Positions 42,193-50,289 of a stretch of DNA of 64,000 bases are shown here, piece by piece. The DNA lies in contig NZ_JAATEN010000023.1 in the NCBI RefSeq assembly GCF_012034935.1, forward strand, positions 47,955 to 111,954. Reading direction: 5' to 3'. The translations under genes and the position numbers were made by a program. How positions within the stretch are numbered: position 1 is the stretch's first letter; each line of letters opens with the position of its first letter. A model generated the notes under the pieces. It searched no databases and was not told where the DNA came from. It saw only the letters and a program-made list of their open reading frames with translations. This stretch comes from Streptomyces zingiberis. GTDB taxonomy: Bacteria; Actinomycetota; Actinomycetes; Streptomycetales; Streptomycetaceae.

Positions 42193-42915
42193 ATGCCCCC
42201 GCCCGAACTGGACTTTCGGCTAGACGACTTCGAGGCCGCCGACGAGCGGACCGCGGAGGCGTTCTCGCACGCGATCGGGATAGAGCAGGACATGCTCACC
42301 GCACTCGCCGAGCACCACACCCCCGACGGGGCGCAGAGCTACTACGTCCTGCACAACGGCGCCGTCACCTGGGGCATCCCCGGTGAACCGCAGCTCGTCG
42401 CCCTGCACCTGCAGCGGGACATGGAGCGACGGACGTTCCGCTTCGAGCACGCCGAACTGCCCCTGCCCGCAATGGCGCAATCCTGGCTCATCCACCGCGG
42501 CTGCCCACCAGATGCCATCGGCCTCATGCCAGGCATGGGAACCGCGCCTGCGGATGAAGCGACCCGCGCGCTGGAGCAGCGGCTCATGGGCGACGGGGAT
42601 CACTTCGCTCTCCTGCACAGCTACACCCGGGACGACCCTGACGACGTGACCACCGTCGTGGTCCTTCGCGCACTCGATGAGCGCAGTCCCGCGCCGTTCC
42701 GTGTGCTGCACGAGGAAGCGGACACCGAGGCGGGGACCCACACGCTGCGCGAGGGCGGCTTTGCCACCGTCGCCGAGGCAGTTCAGTGGTGCCACAACCG
42801 GCTGGGCCGAGAGGCCGCGCCGTTGCCGCCCGTACGGCTCACGGCCCGCTCCACGGAGCCCTCGGGCACGGTGCCGGCAGCTCCCGCGCAGCGCCCGCCA
42901 GGCCGAAACCGCTGA
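42193..42915 (+). CDS. Hypothetical protein
   Basis: The 240-residue protein starts PPPELDFRLDDFEAADERTA. It contains beta-rich stretches (SYYVLHNGAVTWGIPGEPQL, RRTFRFEHAELPLP), a segment CPPDAIGLMPGMGTAPADEA and later DPDDVTTVVVLRALDE. No family is recognised. ATG start after GCGAAAGG. It ends just before the operator-like element and SH3 gene, so it likely closes the transcript that begins with the methyltransferase. Confidence 0.62.
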   Translation: MPPPELDFRLDDFEAADERTAEAFSHAIGIEQDMLTALAEHHTPDGAQSYYVLHNGAVTWGIPGEPQLVALHLQRDMERRTFRFEHAELPLPAMAQSWLIHRGCPPDAIGLMPGMGTAPADEATRALEQRLMGDGDHFALLHSYTRDDPDDVTTVVVLRALDERSPAPFRVLHEEADTEAGTHTLREGGFATVAEAVQWCHNRLGREAAPLPPVRLTARSTEPSGTVPAAPAQRPPGRNR

Positions 42916-42940
42916 CCGGCAAATCCGCTGAGCGGGGCGA

Positions 42941-42979
42941 AACATAGCCGACGATCGCCGGTTAGCCAAACCGGCGAAT
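42941..42979 (+). promoter_or_regulatory. Shared operator-like inverted repeat, copy 2
   Basis: AACATAGCCG, then arms CGCCGGTT (42956-42963) and AACCGGCG (42969-42976) around AGCCA. It matches the 18.94-kb element base for base over about 36 positions except two substitutions and one inserted base, and lies in the same orientation to the following gene. TATACC at 42991-42996 could be the -10 of the SH3 gene promoter. Confidence 0.6.
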
Positions 42980-42999
42980 CCGTGGACTCTTATACCGCC

Positions 43000-43019
43000 G
43001 ACGGGGCGAAAGCCCCGTC
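43000..43019 (+). other. GAAA-loop hairpin in the leader of the SH3 gene
   Basis: GACGGGGC and GCCCCGTC form a perfect 8-bp stem around GAAA. It sits just after the putative -10 (42991-42996) and 45 bases before the SH3 gene start. It could stabilise or control the mRNA leader; no riboswitch consensus is recognised. Confidence 0.5.
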
Positions 43020-43064
43020 CGCCTCTCTCAGCATTCCCATTCCCCGCACGGAGGTTACTTCCGC

Positions 43065-43418
43065 ATGCGCTCCACCCGAATAGCGATATCCGCCGCGATG
43101 CTCGGCGCACTCGCTCTGCCGTTGCTGTCCGCCCCCACCGCCGGTGCGACACCTTTCGCCACCGCAGCGACCCTCTCCAGCGCCAGCAGTTGTCGGACCA
43201 GCCCGCCGCTGCCCTACACGGTCCACACGAAGGCCGTGACCATCCGCTCCAAGGCGTCAGTGAAGTCCACCAGCCTGGGCATTCTCTACCGCGGTCACAA
43301 GTTCACCGTCCACAAGACCAGCGGGAACTGGCACTACATCACCGACAAGACCACCGGTGTGAAGGGCTGGGTTTCCGGCACCTACGTCTACCGCGACGTC
43401 CGCATGTGCCTCGACTGA
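43065..43418 (+). CDS. Secreted SH3-domain protein
   Basis: The 117-residue protein starts with a signal peptide (MRSTRIAISAAMLGALALPL, then LSAPTAGATP). The mature part is a bacterial SH3 (SH3b) domain: YTVHTKAVTIRSKASVKSTS, then LYRGHKFTVHKTSGNWHYI and GVKGWVSGTYVY. A cysteine near each end (Cys43, Cys115) may form a disulfide. SH3b domains bind peptidoglycan peptides. It is small and lacks an enzyme domain, so it probably coats the wall or modulates wall access. CGGAGG precedes ATG. It has its own promoter region with the shared operator-like element. Confidence 0.85.
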   Translation: MRSTRIAISAAMLGALALPLLSAPTAGATPFATAATLSSASSCRTSPPLPYTVHTKAVTIRSKASVKSTSLGILYRGHKFTVHKTSGNWHYITDKTTGVKGWVSGTYVYRDVRMCLD

Positions 43419-43528
43419 GCAAAGCCCCCTCAACTCTACGCAGCGATAGACGAGTTGATCCGTCCCCTTTCGCTGCTCCTCTCTATGGAGGGCCAGCATT
43501 TCCCATGCCTATTAGAAAGGAGTTCTCT

Positions 43529-43990
43529 GTGCCTGACGGCATAGAGGATGTCGTGGGCGTGCTCACCGAACAGATCGAGCGCCGCTTCGAGATGAGCATG
43601 GACGAACTGACCGCCGCGGTCGACGCGGCGCCGGACGCGAACCCCGAAGCCACCGACATCGTCAAGTGGCACGGGCTCCTCACCGAGTCCCAGGCGGCGC
43701 TCGGGCGTGCCGAGGACGACCTCCTCGCCGCGCTTCAGAGGCAGCACAGCGAGGTCGACGACCCAACGCTGGACCTCGCTCACCGCGTCAATGCGGCCGT
43801 GACCACGCGTGACGGACGGGCCCTGGTCGTGCGCTGGCTCCTTGACCCCGACGCTCCGGGGAAGAAGGACCTCGCTGCCGAGCGTCTGGCCCGCCTCAAT
43901 GGTGGGTCACGCCGGGGCCCGGCTGTGCCCACCAGCGCGCCCGCCCGGCCCGCGACGGCGCCCGCCACCGGCCGGGGAGTCCTGCGGTGA
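43529..43990 (+). CDS. Helical hypothetical protein (helical family A)
   Basis: GTG 43529 lies 6 bases after AAAGGAG; the in-frame ATG at 43505 is upstream of that site. The 153-residue product is helical (VGVLTEQIERRFEMSMDELT, then WHGLLTESQAALGRAEDDLL). It resembles the next two genes in helix order and in the A-x-x-x-RD segment, so the three may be tandem duplicates. The tail is Pro/Ala-rich. Function unknown. Confidence 0.62.
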   Translation: MPDGIEDVVGVLTEQIERRFEMSMDELTAAVDAAPDANPEATDIVKWHGLLTESQAALGRAEDDLLAALQRQHSEVDDPTLDLAHRVNAAVTTRDGRALVVRWLLDPDAPGKKDLAAERLARLNGGSRRGPAVPTSAPARPATAPATGRGVLR

Positions 43991-44433
43991 ACGTCCGCAA
44001 CAAGCCCTGCACTCAAGACGGCCGGCTCCGGGAAGTCTTCGGCGCCCCGGTCACCGAGCTGTACGAGACGGCCGCCGGCCCGGACGCCTCCGCCGCGCTG
44101 ACCCGGGCGCTTGAGATCCGCTCGTTCCTGGCCCTGGCCGAGGAACAGGTCACCCGGATCTGCAAACGCGTGCACGAGGCGATGGCACCGGGGCGCGACA
44201 TGGACGAGCTGTCCGCGGACCAGCTGCGGATGGACGCGCGGTGGCTGGAGGCAGCGCTGGATGCCCGCAACGGCTACCGCACCGCCCTCGGCGACCTGCT
44301 GCGCACCATGCCGCCGCCCGGCCAGCGGACCCACCCGGCCCGCACGACCCAGCAGACGATCACCACCCGGCCCCCTGCCAGCGCCGCCCCGGCACCCCAG
44401 CGTGCCGGGGCGGCCCGGGACCGACGACCGTGA
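43987..44433 (+). CDS. Helical hypothetical protein (helical family A)
   Basis: The GTG start overlaps the previous stop (GTGA). The 148 residues show VTELYETAAGPDASAALTRA, EIRSFLALAEEQVTRICKRV and ARWLEAALDARNGYRTALGD. Comparison with the next gene shows the same register: ELY near the start, LAEEQV or FAEQSI in the middle, RD or RN near the end. Function unknown. Confidence 0.62.
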   Translation: MNVRNKPCTQDGRLREVFGAPVTELYETAAGPDASAALTRALEIRSFLALAEEQVTRICKRVHEAMAPGRDMDELSADQLRMDARWLEAALDARNGYRTALGDLLRTMPPPGQRTHPARTTQQTITTRPPASAAPAPQRAGAARDRRP

Positions 44434-44446
44434 AAGCCCCCGCCGA

Positions 44447-44860
44447 TTGCCCCACCCCACGTCCGTCCAGATCGCCGCACGGATTGAGGAGTTGTACGGC
44501 GCTTCGCTGAACGACCTCGAAGCCCACGCCCAGGACCAGCCGCCCGGGATGCTCGCCGCCCTCCTCGCCAGCCACCACACGCTCGCCTTCGCCGAGCAGA
44601 GCATCACCGTCCACCGCGAACGCCTTGAGCAGCTCATCCACCCCGAGCGGCAGATCGGCACCTTTGAGGTGTCGCACATCGTCGACTGCGCCCGCCGCCT
44701 CGCTGAAGCCGTCGCGGTTCGCGACACCCAGGCCGCCACCACCCAAGCGGTCCTGCAAAGCCTCGGCCGCACCGACGCTCCCAAGCCGCCTGCCGCCTGT
44801 GCGGCTGCCGCCGTTCCCACTCCGCCCGTACCGGCCGCCAGCGCCGCCCCGAGCCGCTGA
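44447..44860 (+). CDS. Helical hypothetical protein (helical family A)
   Basis: TTG 44447 starts 137 residues: IAARIEELYGASLNDLEAHA, LLASHHTLAFAEQSITVHRE, ARRLAEAVAVRDTQAATTQA. No convincing ribosome-binding site is seen. A GTG at 44431, overlapping the previous stop, opens another frame of only 26 codons, so a frameshift or coupling is possible. Paralogous to the preceding gene. Function unknown. Confidence 0.55.
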   Translation: MPHPTSVQIAARIEELYGASLNDLEAHAQDQPPGMLAALLASHHTLAFAEQSITVHRERLEQLIHPERQIGTFEVSHIVDCARRLAEAVAVRDTQAATTQAVLQSLGRTDAPKPPAACAAAAVPTPPVPAASAAPSR

Positions 44861-44901
44861 CCTATCGGGCCCCTGCCCGTCTGCACCCAGGAGTTCCCCC
44901 T

Positions 44902-45762
44902 TTGGCCACCACCGGTCTGCCGCCCGCCGCCGATGCCGACATCGCCCGGGTCACCGAAGCCCTCCACATGATCACCCCGCGCTGGAACGTGCGGATCCTG
45001 CTGGTCCTGAACGAGCCTCCGCAGCGTTACACGCAGGTCGCGACCAAACTGCCGTACCTCCACAGCGGCCAGCTGCACCCCAAGATCCGCTCGCTGTGCG
45101 ACGCCGGCCTCCTCGAGCGCACCGAGCACTCAGCCCACTACGTCACCTACGGCCTCACCCAGCGCGGCAGGCAGCTCCTGCCGGTGCTGGCGGCGATCGC
45201 CGCCTGGGCCGAGGAACACCTGGAGCAGCCGGAGCAGCCGCTGTCCGCGATCGAGCAGATCGAGGACAGCCTCACCCTCCTCACCCGCAGACAAGCCCCG
45301 GCGATCCTTTGGGTACTCAAGGCGCGCCAGGAGGCGAGCGCCCGGGCCCTGGCCCGCCTCGTTATCCCCGACGGCTACTGGACCAGCATCTACCCCCCGT
45401 TGCGCCAGCTCATCGACGACGGCCTCGTGGTGACCGCGGGCAAGGGCCAGCCCTACCGCCTCTCACCGTCCGGCGACGGACTCGGCCACGTCTTCGGCGC
45501 GCTGTCCATGTGGGCCGCCGGACGACCGGTCGACCATGCGCCGAGGCACCCGCTCTGGGGCCGGCCGGATCCCAGCACCATGACCGCGCCTGGGACGTGG
45601 GTCAGCCACCCGTCCCGGCTTTTGGTCCCCTCCGCCCGGCCGGCACCCGCTGTGCAGACCCAGCCCGTCCATCGCCCGGCCTGGCAGAACGGCGACCTAT
45701 TCTCCCACGCCACACCGGCCCGCCCGATACCCGCCCTGCTGGCCGGAGGAGTCCGCCGGTGA
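44902..45762 (+). CDS. Tandem HxlR-type winged-helix regulator
   Basis: The 286-residue protein holds two HxlR-like domains. The first (15-110) has ITPRWNVRILLVLNEPPQRY, LHPKIRSLCDAGLLERTEHS and YGLTQRGRQLLPVL. The second (115-205) has LTRRQAPAILWVLKARQEAS, YPPLRQLIDDGLVVT and YRLSPSGDGLGHVF. HxlR proteins usually have one domain and dimerise, so this may be a built-in dimer. It lies just before the MFS/ATP-grasp operon and probably controls it. TTG start after CAGGAG. Confidence 0.78.
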   Translation: MATTGLPPAADADIARVTEALHMITPRWNVRILLVLNEPPQRYTQVATKLPYLHSGQLHPKIRSLCDAGLLERTEHSAHYVTYGLTQRGRQLLPVLAAIAAWAEEHLEQPEQPLSAIEQIEDSLTLLTRRQAPAILWVLKARQEASARALARLVIPDGYWTSIYPPLRQLIDDGLVVTAGKGQPYRLSPSGDGLGHVFGALSMWAAGRPVDHAPRHPLWGRPDPSTMTAPGTWVSHPSRLLVPSARPAPAVQTQPVHRPAWQNGDLFSHATPARPIPALLAGGVRR

Positions 45763-46241
45763 TCCCCGCCCTCTCTCCCCAGCAGTTGCAGGCCGCGTGC
45801 ACGGCGCTGTCGTCGGCTGGCCTGATTCGCCTGATCAGCGAGATCGATGACCACGGGGCCATCCCGCCCCGCGCGCTGGCATGCACCCTTAACGACCTCA
45901 CCAGGGACCAGATCCGGCAGGCCACCGAGGAGGCGGATGCATTCGGACTCCTCGACCGCTCGCATTCCGGCCTCGGGCTCACCCCAGCCGGAGCAGACCT
46001 TGCCGACCTCTACGACGCGACCGCCCGCTGGGCCCGGCGCAACAACTACCCGGCGCCGATCTGCGACTTCGCCGGGCGGATCCGCCGCACCTTCGCCCTG
46101 CTGGGCGAGGCATCCGCGGATCCTCGCCCCACGGAGGGCGGCGCCGACGCCGAACTCGGCCGTGTCCACCGGCTGCTGGCCGAATGGATCCACACGCACC
46201 AACCCCAGCAGATCCGCGGCGACCACGGCGTTGCCGCGTGA
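45759..46241 (+). CDS. Winged-helix-like small regulator
   Basis: GTG 45759 overlaps the tandem-HxlR stop (GTGA). The 160 residues include LSSAGLIRLISEIDDHGAIP, LNDLTRDQIRQATEEADAFG and LGLTPAGADLADLYDATARW, an HxlR/MarR-like pattern of helix, recognition helix and T-P-A-G wing. Its stop overlaps the MFS start (TGATG). It likely acts with the tandem regulator. Confidence 0.66.
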   Translation: MIPALSPQQLQAACTALSSAGLIRLISEIDDHGAIPPRALACTLNDLTRDQIRQATEEADAFGLLDRSHSGLGLTPAGADLADLYDATARWARRNNYPAPICDFAGRIRRTFALLGEASADPRPTEGGADAELGRVHRLLAEWIHTHQPQQIRGDHGVAA

Positions 46242-47464
46242 TGCCGGATGCGGCTGCGCGTTCCACCGCCAGCCTCAGGCGCAGGATTTATCTGCCGCGC
46301 GGGGCGGATGCCGCCGCGTTCGCGATGACCACCTACGGCATCCCCTTGCTCGTCCTTGCCACCACCGGATCGGCGGCCCTTACGGGGCTGGCCTTCGCCT
46401 TGGAGTGGATCCCCCGTATCGGGGCGTTCACGGTGGCCGGCACTCTCGTCGACCGCTACGGCACGGCCCGCGTCTTCCGTACCGCCTGCCTGGCGCGGGC
46501 CCTGGTCGTGCTCGCCGCCGCCGCCGTTCTCACCGTCCTTGAAACCCGGACGCCGGCTGCGACGGTCACGGTGATGCTGCTCGCCGCCTCGACCGGTGTA
46601 CTCACCGAGTTCAGTTTCGTAGCGGCTGAAACTGCCGGCAGTGAGGCCAGCCGGAAGGCCGGCGACAGGGCGCACCGGGTGCAGTCCGTCCTGCTGGGGA
46701 TCGATCAGACCGCCACGCTGGCCGGGCCTGCAATCTCCGGCTTGCTGCTGGAGCACGGCGGACCGGCCGCCATGCTCGGCACGCTCGCCAGCCTGTCCCT
46801 CCTCGCCGCAGCCCTCGGCCCCCGCGTACGCACCGCGCCGCCCGGTGTGGCTTCCGCGAAGCGAGGGCTGCGAGCGGGATGGGCAACACTGGGTTCACTG
46901 CCGGCCCTGGCCTGGCTGGTGGGCGGCCTGGTCGTCTCCAACGGAGCCATCGCCCTCCTGCAAGCAGCCGTCCCGGTTGTCATCGTCACCGAGCTGGACC
47001 ACTCCAGCGCGGACGCCGGACTCATCTGGTCCGCCGCAGCCATCGCCTCCCTGCTCGCCATCACCGCCTCCCGCCGCGCGATCGACCGCTGGGGCCTGTG
47101 GCCGGTCGGCGCCGGGGCCGCCACGGTCGCAGCCGCAGCGACGTTCGCCGTCGCCCAGGCCGACACCTACCGCAGCTACCTGCTGCTGATCGCCATCGTG
47201 ATGGCCGGCGAAGGCAGCCTCACAGTCGTCTTCCGTACCCTGCGCTCCCGCCTGATCCCGCCCGAGGTGTTCGCCAGCACCCTCGCCGTGACGGTCCTGC
47301 TGCTCCTGCTGCCCTTCCCCGCCGCCGGCCTGCTCGTCGCTGCCGTGCCGCCCGCCCAGCTCGGACACGCCATCACCGTCGCCGCCGTCGGCCAAGCCCT
47401 CGGCTTCGCCGTCGCCTTCGCCCGCCTGCGCACCCTCCCAGCGCTACGCACATCGTCGGCCTGA
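46241..47464 (+). CDS. MFS transporter
   Basis: ATG 46241 overlaps the regulator stop. The 407-residue protein has about twelve hydrophobic segments and the MFS loop GTLVDRYGTARVFRTACLAR between helices 2 and 3. It resembles drug or peptide exporters of the MFS-1 type. Upstream sequence in the same frame overlaps the regulator and is not used. As first transporter of an operon with an ATP-grasp ligase, it may export the ligase product. Confidence 0.85.
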   Translation: MPDAAARSTASLRRRIYLPRGADAAAFAMTTYGIPLLVLATTGSAALTGLAFALEWIPRIGAFTVAGTLVDRYGTARVFRTACLARALVVLAAAAVLTVLETRTPAATVTVMLLAASTGVLTEFSFVAAETAGSEASRKAGDRAHRVQSVLLGIDQTATLAGPAISGLLLEHGGPAAMLGTLASLSLLAAALGPRVRTAPPGVASAKRGLRAGWATLGSLPALAWLVGGLVVSNGAIALLQAAVPVVIVTELDHSSADAGLIWSAAAIASLLAITASRRAIDRWGLWPVGAGAATVAAAATFAVAQADTYRSYLLLIAIVMAGEGSLTVVFRTLRSRLIPPEVFASTLAVTVLLLLLPFPAAGLLVAAVPPAQLGHAITVAAVGQALGFAVAFARLRTLPALRTSSA

Positions 47465-47496
47465 CCCTCCCGATACGAGAGGACCCTTCGTCGCTC

Positions 47497-47820
47497 ATGT
47501 CCACCATCACGCAGACCGGACTGCCCGGCCTCGACCTCCCGCACCACGGTGTCCGGCCGACGATCACCGAGCAGTTCCACGCCTTCGACTCCCAACACCC
47601 CTGGGTGTACCGGGCCCTGGAGCAGCTCGTCGCCGCGCGCCTCGCGACCGGCGCGACACGGGTCGGCATGAAGGCGCTGTTCGAGGCCCTGCGCTGGCGC
47701 CACCCTCACGGCGTGAAGGGCCTCAACAACAACTACACCGCCCTCTACGCAAGAAGGCTGCTCGACGCGCACCCGGAGTGGGCCTGCGCCATCGAGGTCC
47801 GCCGTCGGCGCAGCCCGTGA
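47497..47820 (+). CDS. Small phage-like hypothetical protein
   Basis: The 107-residue protein includes PTITEQFHAFDSQHPWVYRA, ARLATGATRVGMKALFEALR and KGLNNNYTALYARRLLDAHP, a pattern I recall from small phage and plasmid proteins with a winged-helix-like fold (NNNYTALYAR). It may bind DNA. It interrupts the transporter/ligase operon with short gaps on both sides, so it may regulate it or be carried along. Confidence 0.66.
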   Translation: MSTITQTGLPGLDLPHHGVRPTITEQFHAFDSQHPWVYRALEQLVAARLATGATRVGMKALFEALRWRHPHGVKGLNNNYTALYARRLLDAHPEWACAIEVRRRRSP

Positions 47821-47869
47821 CCACCGGCCGGCACAACCCATCCGCCACCACATCCTCCGAGGAGCCTTC

Positions 47870-49135
47870 TTGTCCGACCGTCCTGTCGTCCTGGTCGTGG
47901 CCGCGGCCGACATGGAAGCCGAGGCGTATCGCCGGTACTGCCTTGAGTCCGTGGCCGCCTCCTACGACGTCGTCCTGATCACCAGCGATGAACCCTCGTG
48001 GGAGGTGCCGTTCATCCGGGACTGCGTGGTCGTGCCCGATCCCACCGACCAGGCGGCGCTGTCCGCCGCCGGCCGGACTCTGGCCGACCGCTACGAACTG
48101 GCTGGCGTGTTCACCTGGACCGAGTGGTACCTCGTCCCGGTCGCCCGCCTCGCCCGCCAGCTCGGCTTGCCCACCACGGCGCCTGAGGTGATGCAGGCAT
48201 GCCGTAACAAGGCCACCGCGAGGAGCCTGTTCGCCCGCCATGGTGTCCCGTCGACAGCATCGGTGAGCGTGCGCACGCGTCGGGAGGCGCAGGCCGTGGC
48301 CGAGCGGATCGGCTACCCGGTTGTTCTGAAGCCCGCCGCGCACGCGGCGAGCATGGGCGTGATCCGCGTGGACGGCCCCGAACAGGTCGCTGCTGGCTAC
48401 GACTTCGCCGCCCGGGCCGCCGGCCTGGGGACGGAGAGCACCAGTGTGCTGGTCGAGGAGTACCTCGACGGGCCCGAGGTCTCGGTCGAATGCGTCACCT
48501 ACCGGGGCGAGACCACCGTGGTCGCGGTCACCCGCAAGACCGTCAGCGCACCCCCGTTCTTCGAAGAACTCGCCCACTCGGTCGACGCGTCCGACCCGCT
48601 GATCGACGTGGTCGCCCCGGCGGCGCGAGCCGCGATCGGCGCGCTCGGCATCACCGACGGCGTCAGCCACGTCGAAATGCGCCTGGTGCACGACCGGCCC
48701 CGGCTCATCGAGGTCAACGGCCGCATCGCCGGGGACCTGATCGGATACCTGGTGCGCCTGGCCACCGGCATCGACCTGCCCCGTGCGGCGGCCGACATCG
48801 CCTGCGACCGCGCCCCCGACCTCACCCCCACCCGGCACTCGGCCGCCGCGATCCACATGATCTACCCCGAGACCTCCGGCACCCTTACAGCCCTCCGCTT
48901 CGACGGTCCCCGGCAGCCGTGGCTGGAGCAGATCTCCTTCCAGCGCAGCGTCGGCGACCGGCTGCTACTCCCGCCCGAGGGAGACATGTTCTCCGCCCGG
49001 ATCGGCTTCCTGATCACCACAGGCGCCTGCGCCGAAGACGCCCGGCACCGCGGCCAGGAGGCGCTGCGCGTCCTCACCTTCGACATGGCTCCCCACCAGG
49101 TCGGCCAGGGCGCGGGGGCGGATCCCCTCGCATGA
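47870..49135 (+). CDS. ATP-grasp ligase
   Basis: The 421-residue protein has the ATP-grasp order: an N-terminal Rossmann-like part (PVVLVVAAADMEAEAYRRYC), then GYPVVLKPAAHAASMGVIRV with the ATP-binding lysine, STSVLVEEYLDGPEVSVECV and the metal-binding run RLIEVNGRIAGDLIGYLV. The closest relatives by motif are carboxylate-amine ligases that make dipeptides or modify amino acids (carnosine synthase/BacD type). The substrate is unknown. TTG 47870 follows GAGGAG. Its stop overlaps the second MFS gene (ATGA), so ligase and exporter are co-translated. Confidence 0.86.
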   Translation: MSDRPVVLVVAAADMEAEAYRRYCLESVAASYDVVLITSDEPSWEVPFIRDCVVVPDPTDQAALSAAGRTLADRYELAGVFTWTEWYLVPVARLARQLGLPTTAPEVMQACRNKATARSLFARHGVPSTASVSVRTRREAQAVAERIGYPVVLKPAAHAASMGVIRVDGPEQVAAGYDFAARAAGLGTESTSVLVEEYLDGPEVSVECVTYRGETTVVAVTRKTVSAPPFFEELAHSVDASDPLIDVVAPAARAAIGALGITDGVSHVEMRLVHDRPRLIEVNGRIAGDLIGYLVRLATGIDLPRAAADIACDRAPDLTPTRHSAAAIHMIYPETSGTLTALRFDGPRQPWLEQISFQRSVGDRLLLPPEGDMFSARIGFLITTGACAEDARHRGQEALRVLTFDMAPHQVGQGAGADPLA

Positions 49136-50289
49136 AGACAGCACCCCTCACGGCCCGCCGCAGCCGTGGCCTGCTGACCGGCTACTTCCTCGGCCTCGGG
49201 GTGGTGATGGCCATCTGGGGCGCCCGGATGCCGGCCGTTCAGCAGACCGCCCACCTGAGCACCGCCCACCTGGCCCTGGTACTGCTGGCCGCCGCGCTCG
49301 GCATGGTCGCAGGACTCCAGGCCGGGAGCCGGCTCGCCCAGCCAGAGCGCCTTCCTGCCCTACTCACCTCGGGCGCCACCGGCATCGCCGCATGCCTCGC
49401 CCTCCTGGGCCAGTGCGACAACCTGCCGTCCCTGCTCACCGCCGCCCTTGCGTTCGGTATCGCGCACGGTGTGCTGGACGTCGCTCTCAATTCCGCGGCG
49501 GTGCGCTGCCAGAACGCCGCCGGCAGACCCATCATGTCCTCGCTCCACGCCGCCTACTCCATCGGCGCCCTCGCGGGAGCCGCCCTGGCCGCCGTCACCG
49601 CCCACATCAGGCACAGCACCCTCTTCCTCGCCACCGGCCTGGCCCTCACATGCGCCGCGCTCGCTGCCGCGCCCGTAACCCGCTCCCTGAACGGCACGGA
49701 TCAACCAGCTGCACCCGCGGGCCTCGCGCATGGCGAGATCCGGCCGGCACTCTCCTCCGGGAAGCTGTGGCTGCTGGGCGTACTGGCCGCCTCGTGCCTG
49801 CTGGGGGAAGGGGCAGCCGCCGACTGGGCTGCCGTCCATCTGCACAGCCTGGATGCCTCTACGGCCGTGAGCGCAGCCGCGTTCGCCCTCTACAGCGCGG
49901 CCATGGCTCTGGGGCGGCAGACCGGCGACCGGCTCACCGCCACCTTCGGCGCCCCTCGCGTCGTACGGGTTGGCGCGATCCTTGCCGTGGCCGGACTTGC
50001 CACCGGTGCCGTCACCTCCAGCATGCCGTTGGCTCTGGCCGGCTGGGCCCTGTTCGGGCTGGGCCTGTCCATCACCGTTCCCTGCCTGATCACGGCTGCC
50101 GGAGTCGGCGGCCCACGGGCCGTGGCCACGGTCGCCGTCACCGGCTACCTGGGCCTGCTCGCCGGGCCCGCCCTCATCGGCGCCCTTGCCACCGTCACCA
50201 CCCTGTCCACGGCACTGCTGCTGCCCGCCCTGCTCGCAGCAGCCGTCGCCGCCCTGTCTCACCGAGCCCTGGAGAAGCCTTCCCCTTGA
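49132..50289 (+). CDS. MFS transporter
   Basis: ATG 49132 overlaps the ligase stop. The 385-residue protein has about twelve membrane segments, including GYFLGLGVVMAIWGARMPAV and ALAFGIAHGVLDVALNSAAV, of the YbjJ/FucP-like MFS kind (inner-membrane transport with the LDVALN motif). Coupling to the ligase upstream and the HAD enzyme downstream suggests one biosynthesis-and-export unit. Confidence 0.85.
   Translation: MKTAPLTARRSRGLLTGYFLGLGVVMAIWGARMPAVQQTAHLSTAHLALVLLAAALGMVAGLQAGSRLAQPERLPALLTSGATGIAACLALLGQCDNLPSLLTAALAFGIAHGVLDVALNSAAVRCQNAAGRPIMSSLHAAYSIGALAGAALAAVTAHIRHSTLFLATGLALTCAALAAAPVTRSLNGTDQPAAPAGLAHGEIRPALSSGKLWLLGVLAASCLLGEGAAADWAAVHLHSLDASTAVSAAAFALYSAAMALGRQTGDRLTATFGAPRVVRVGAILAVAGLATGAVTSSMPLALAGWALFGLGLSITVPCLITAAGVGGPRAVATVAVTGYLGLLAGPALIGALATVTTLSTALLLPALLAAAVAALSHRALEKPSP

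Noticed and set aside
48490..49131. A frame overlapping the ATP-grasp gene and extending the second MFS transporter
   Set aside because: The extension is Arg/Pro/His-rich shadow sequence. The MFS gene starts at 49132 with an ATGA overlap and a normal first membrane helix.
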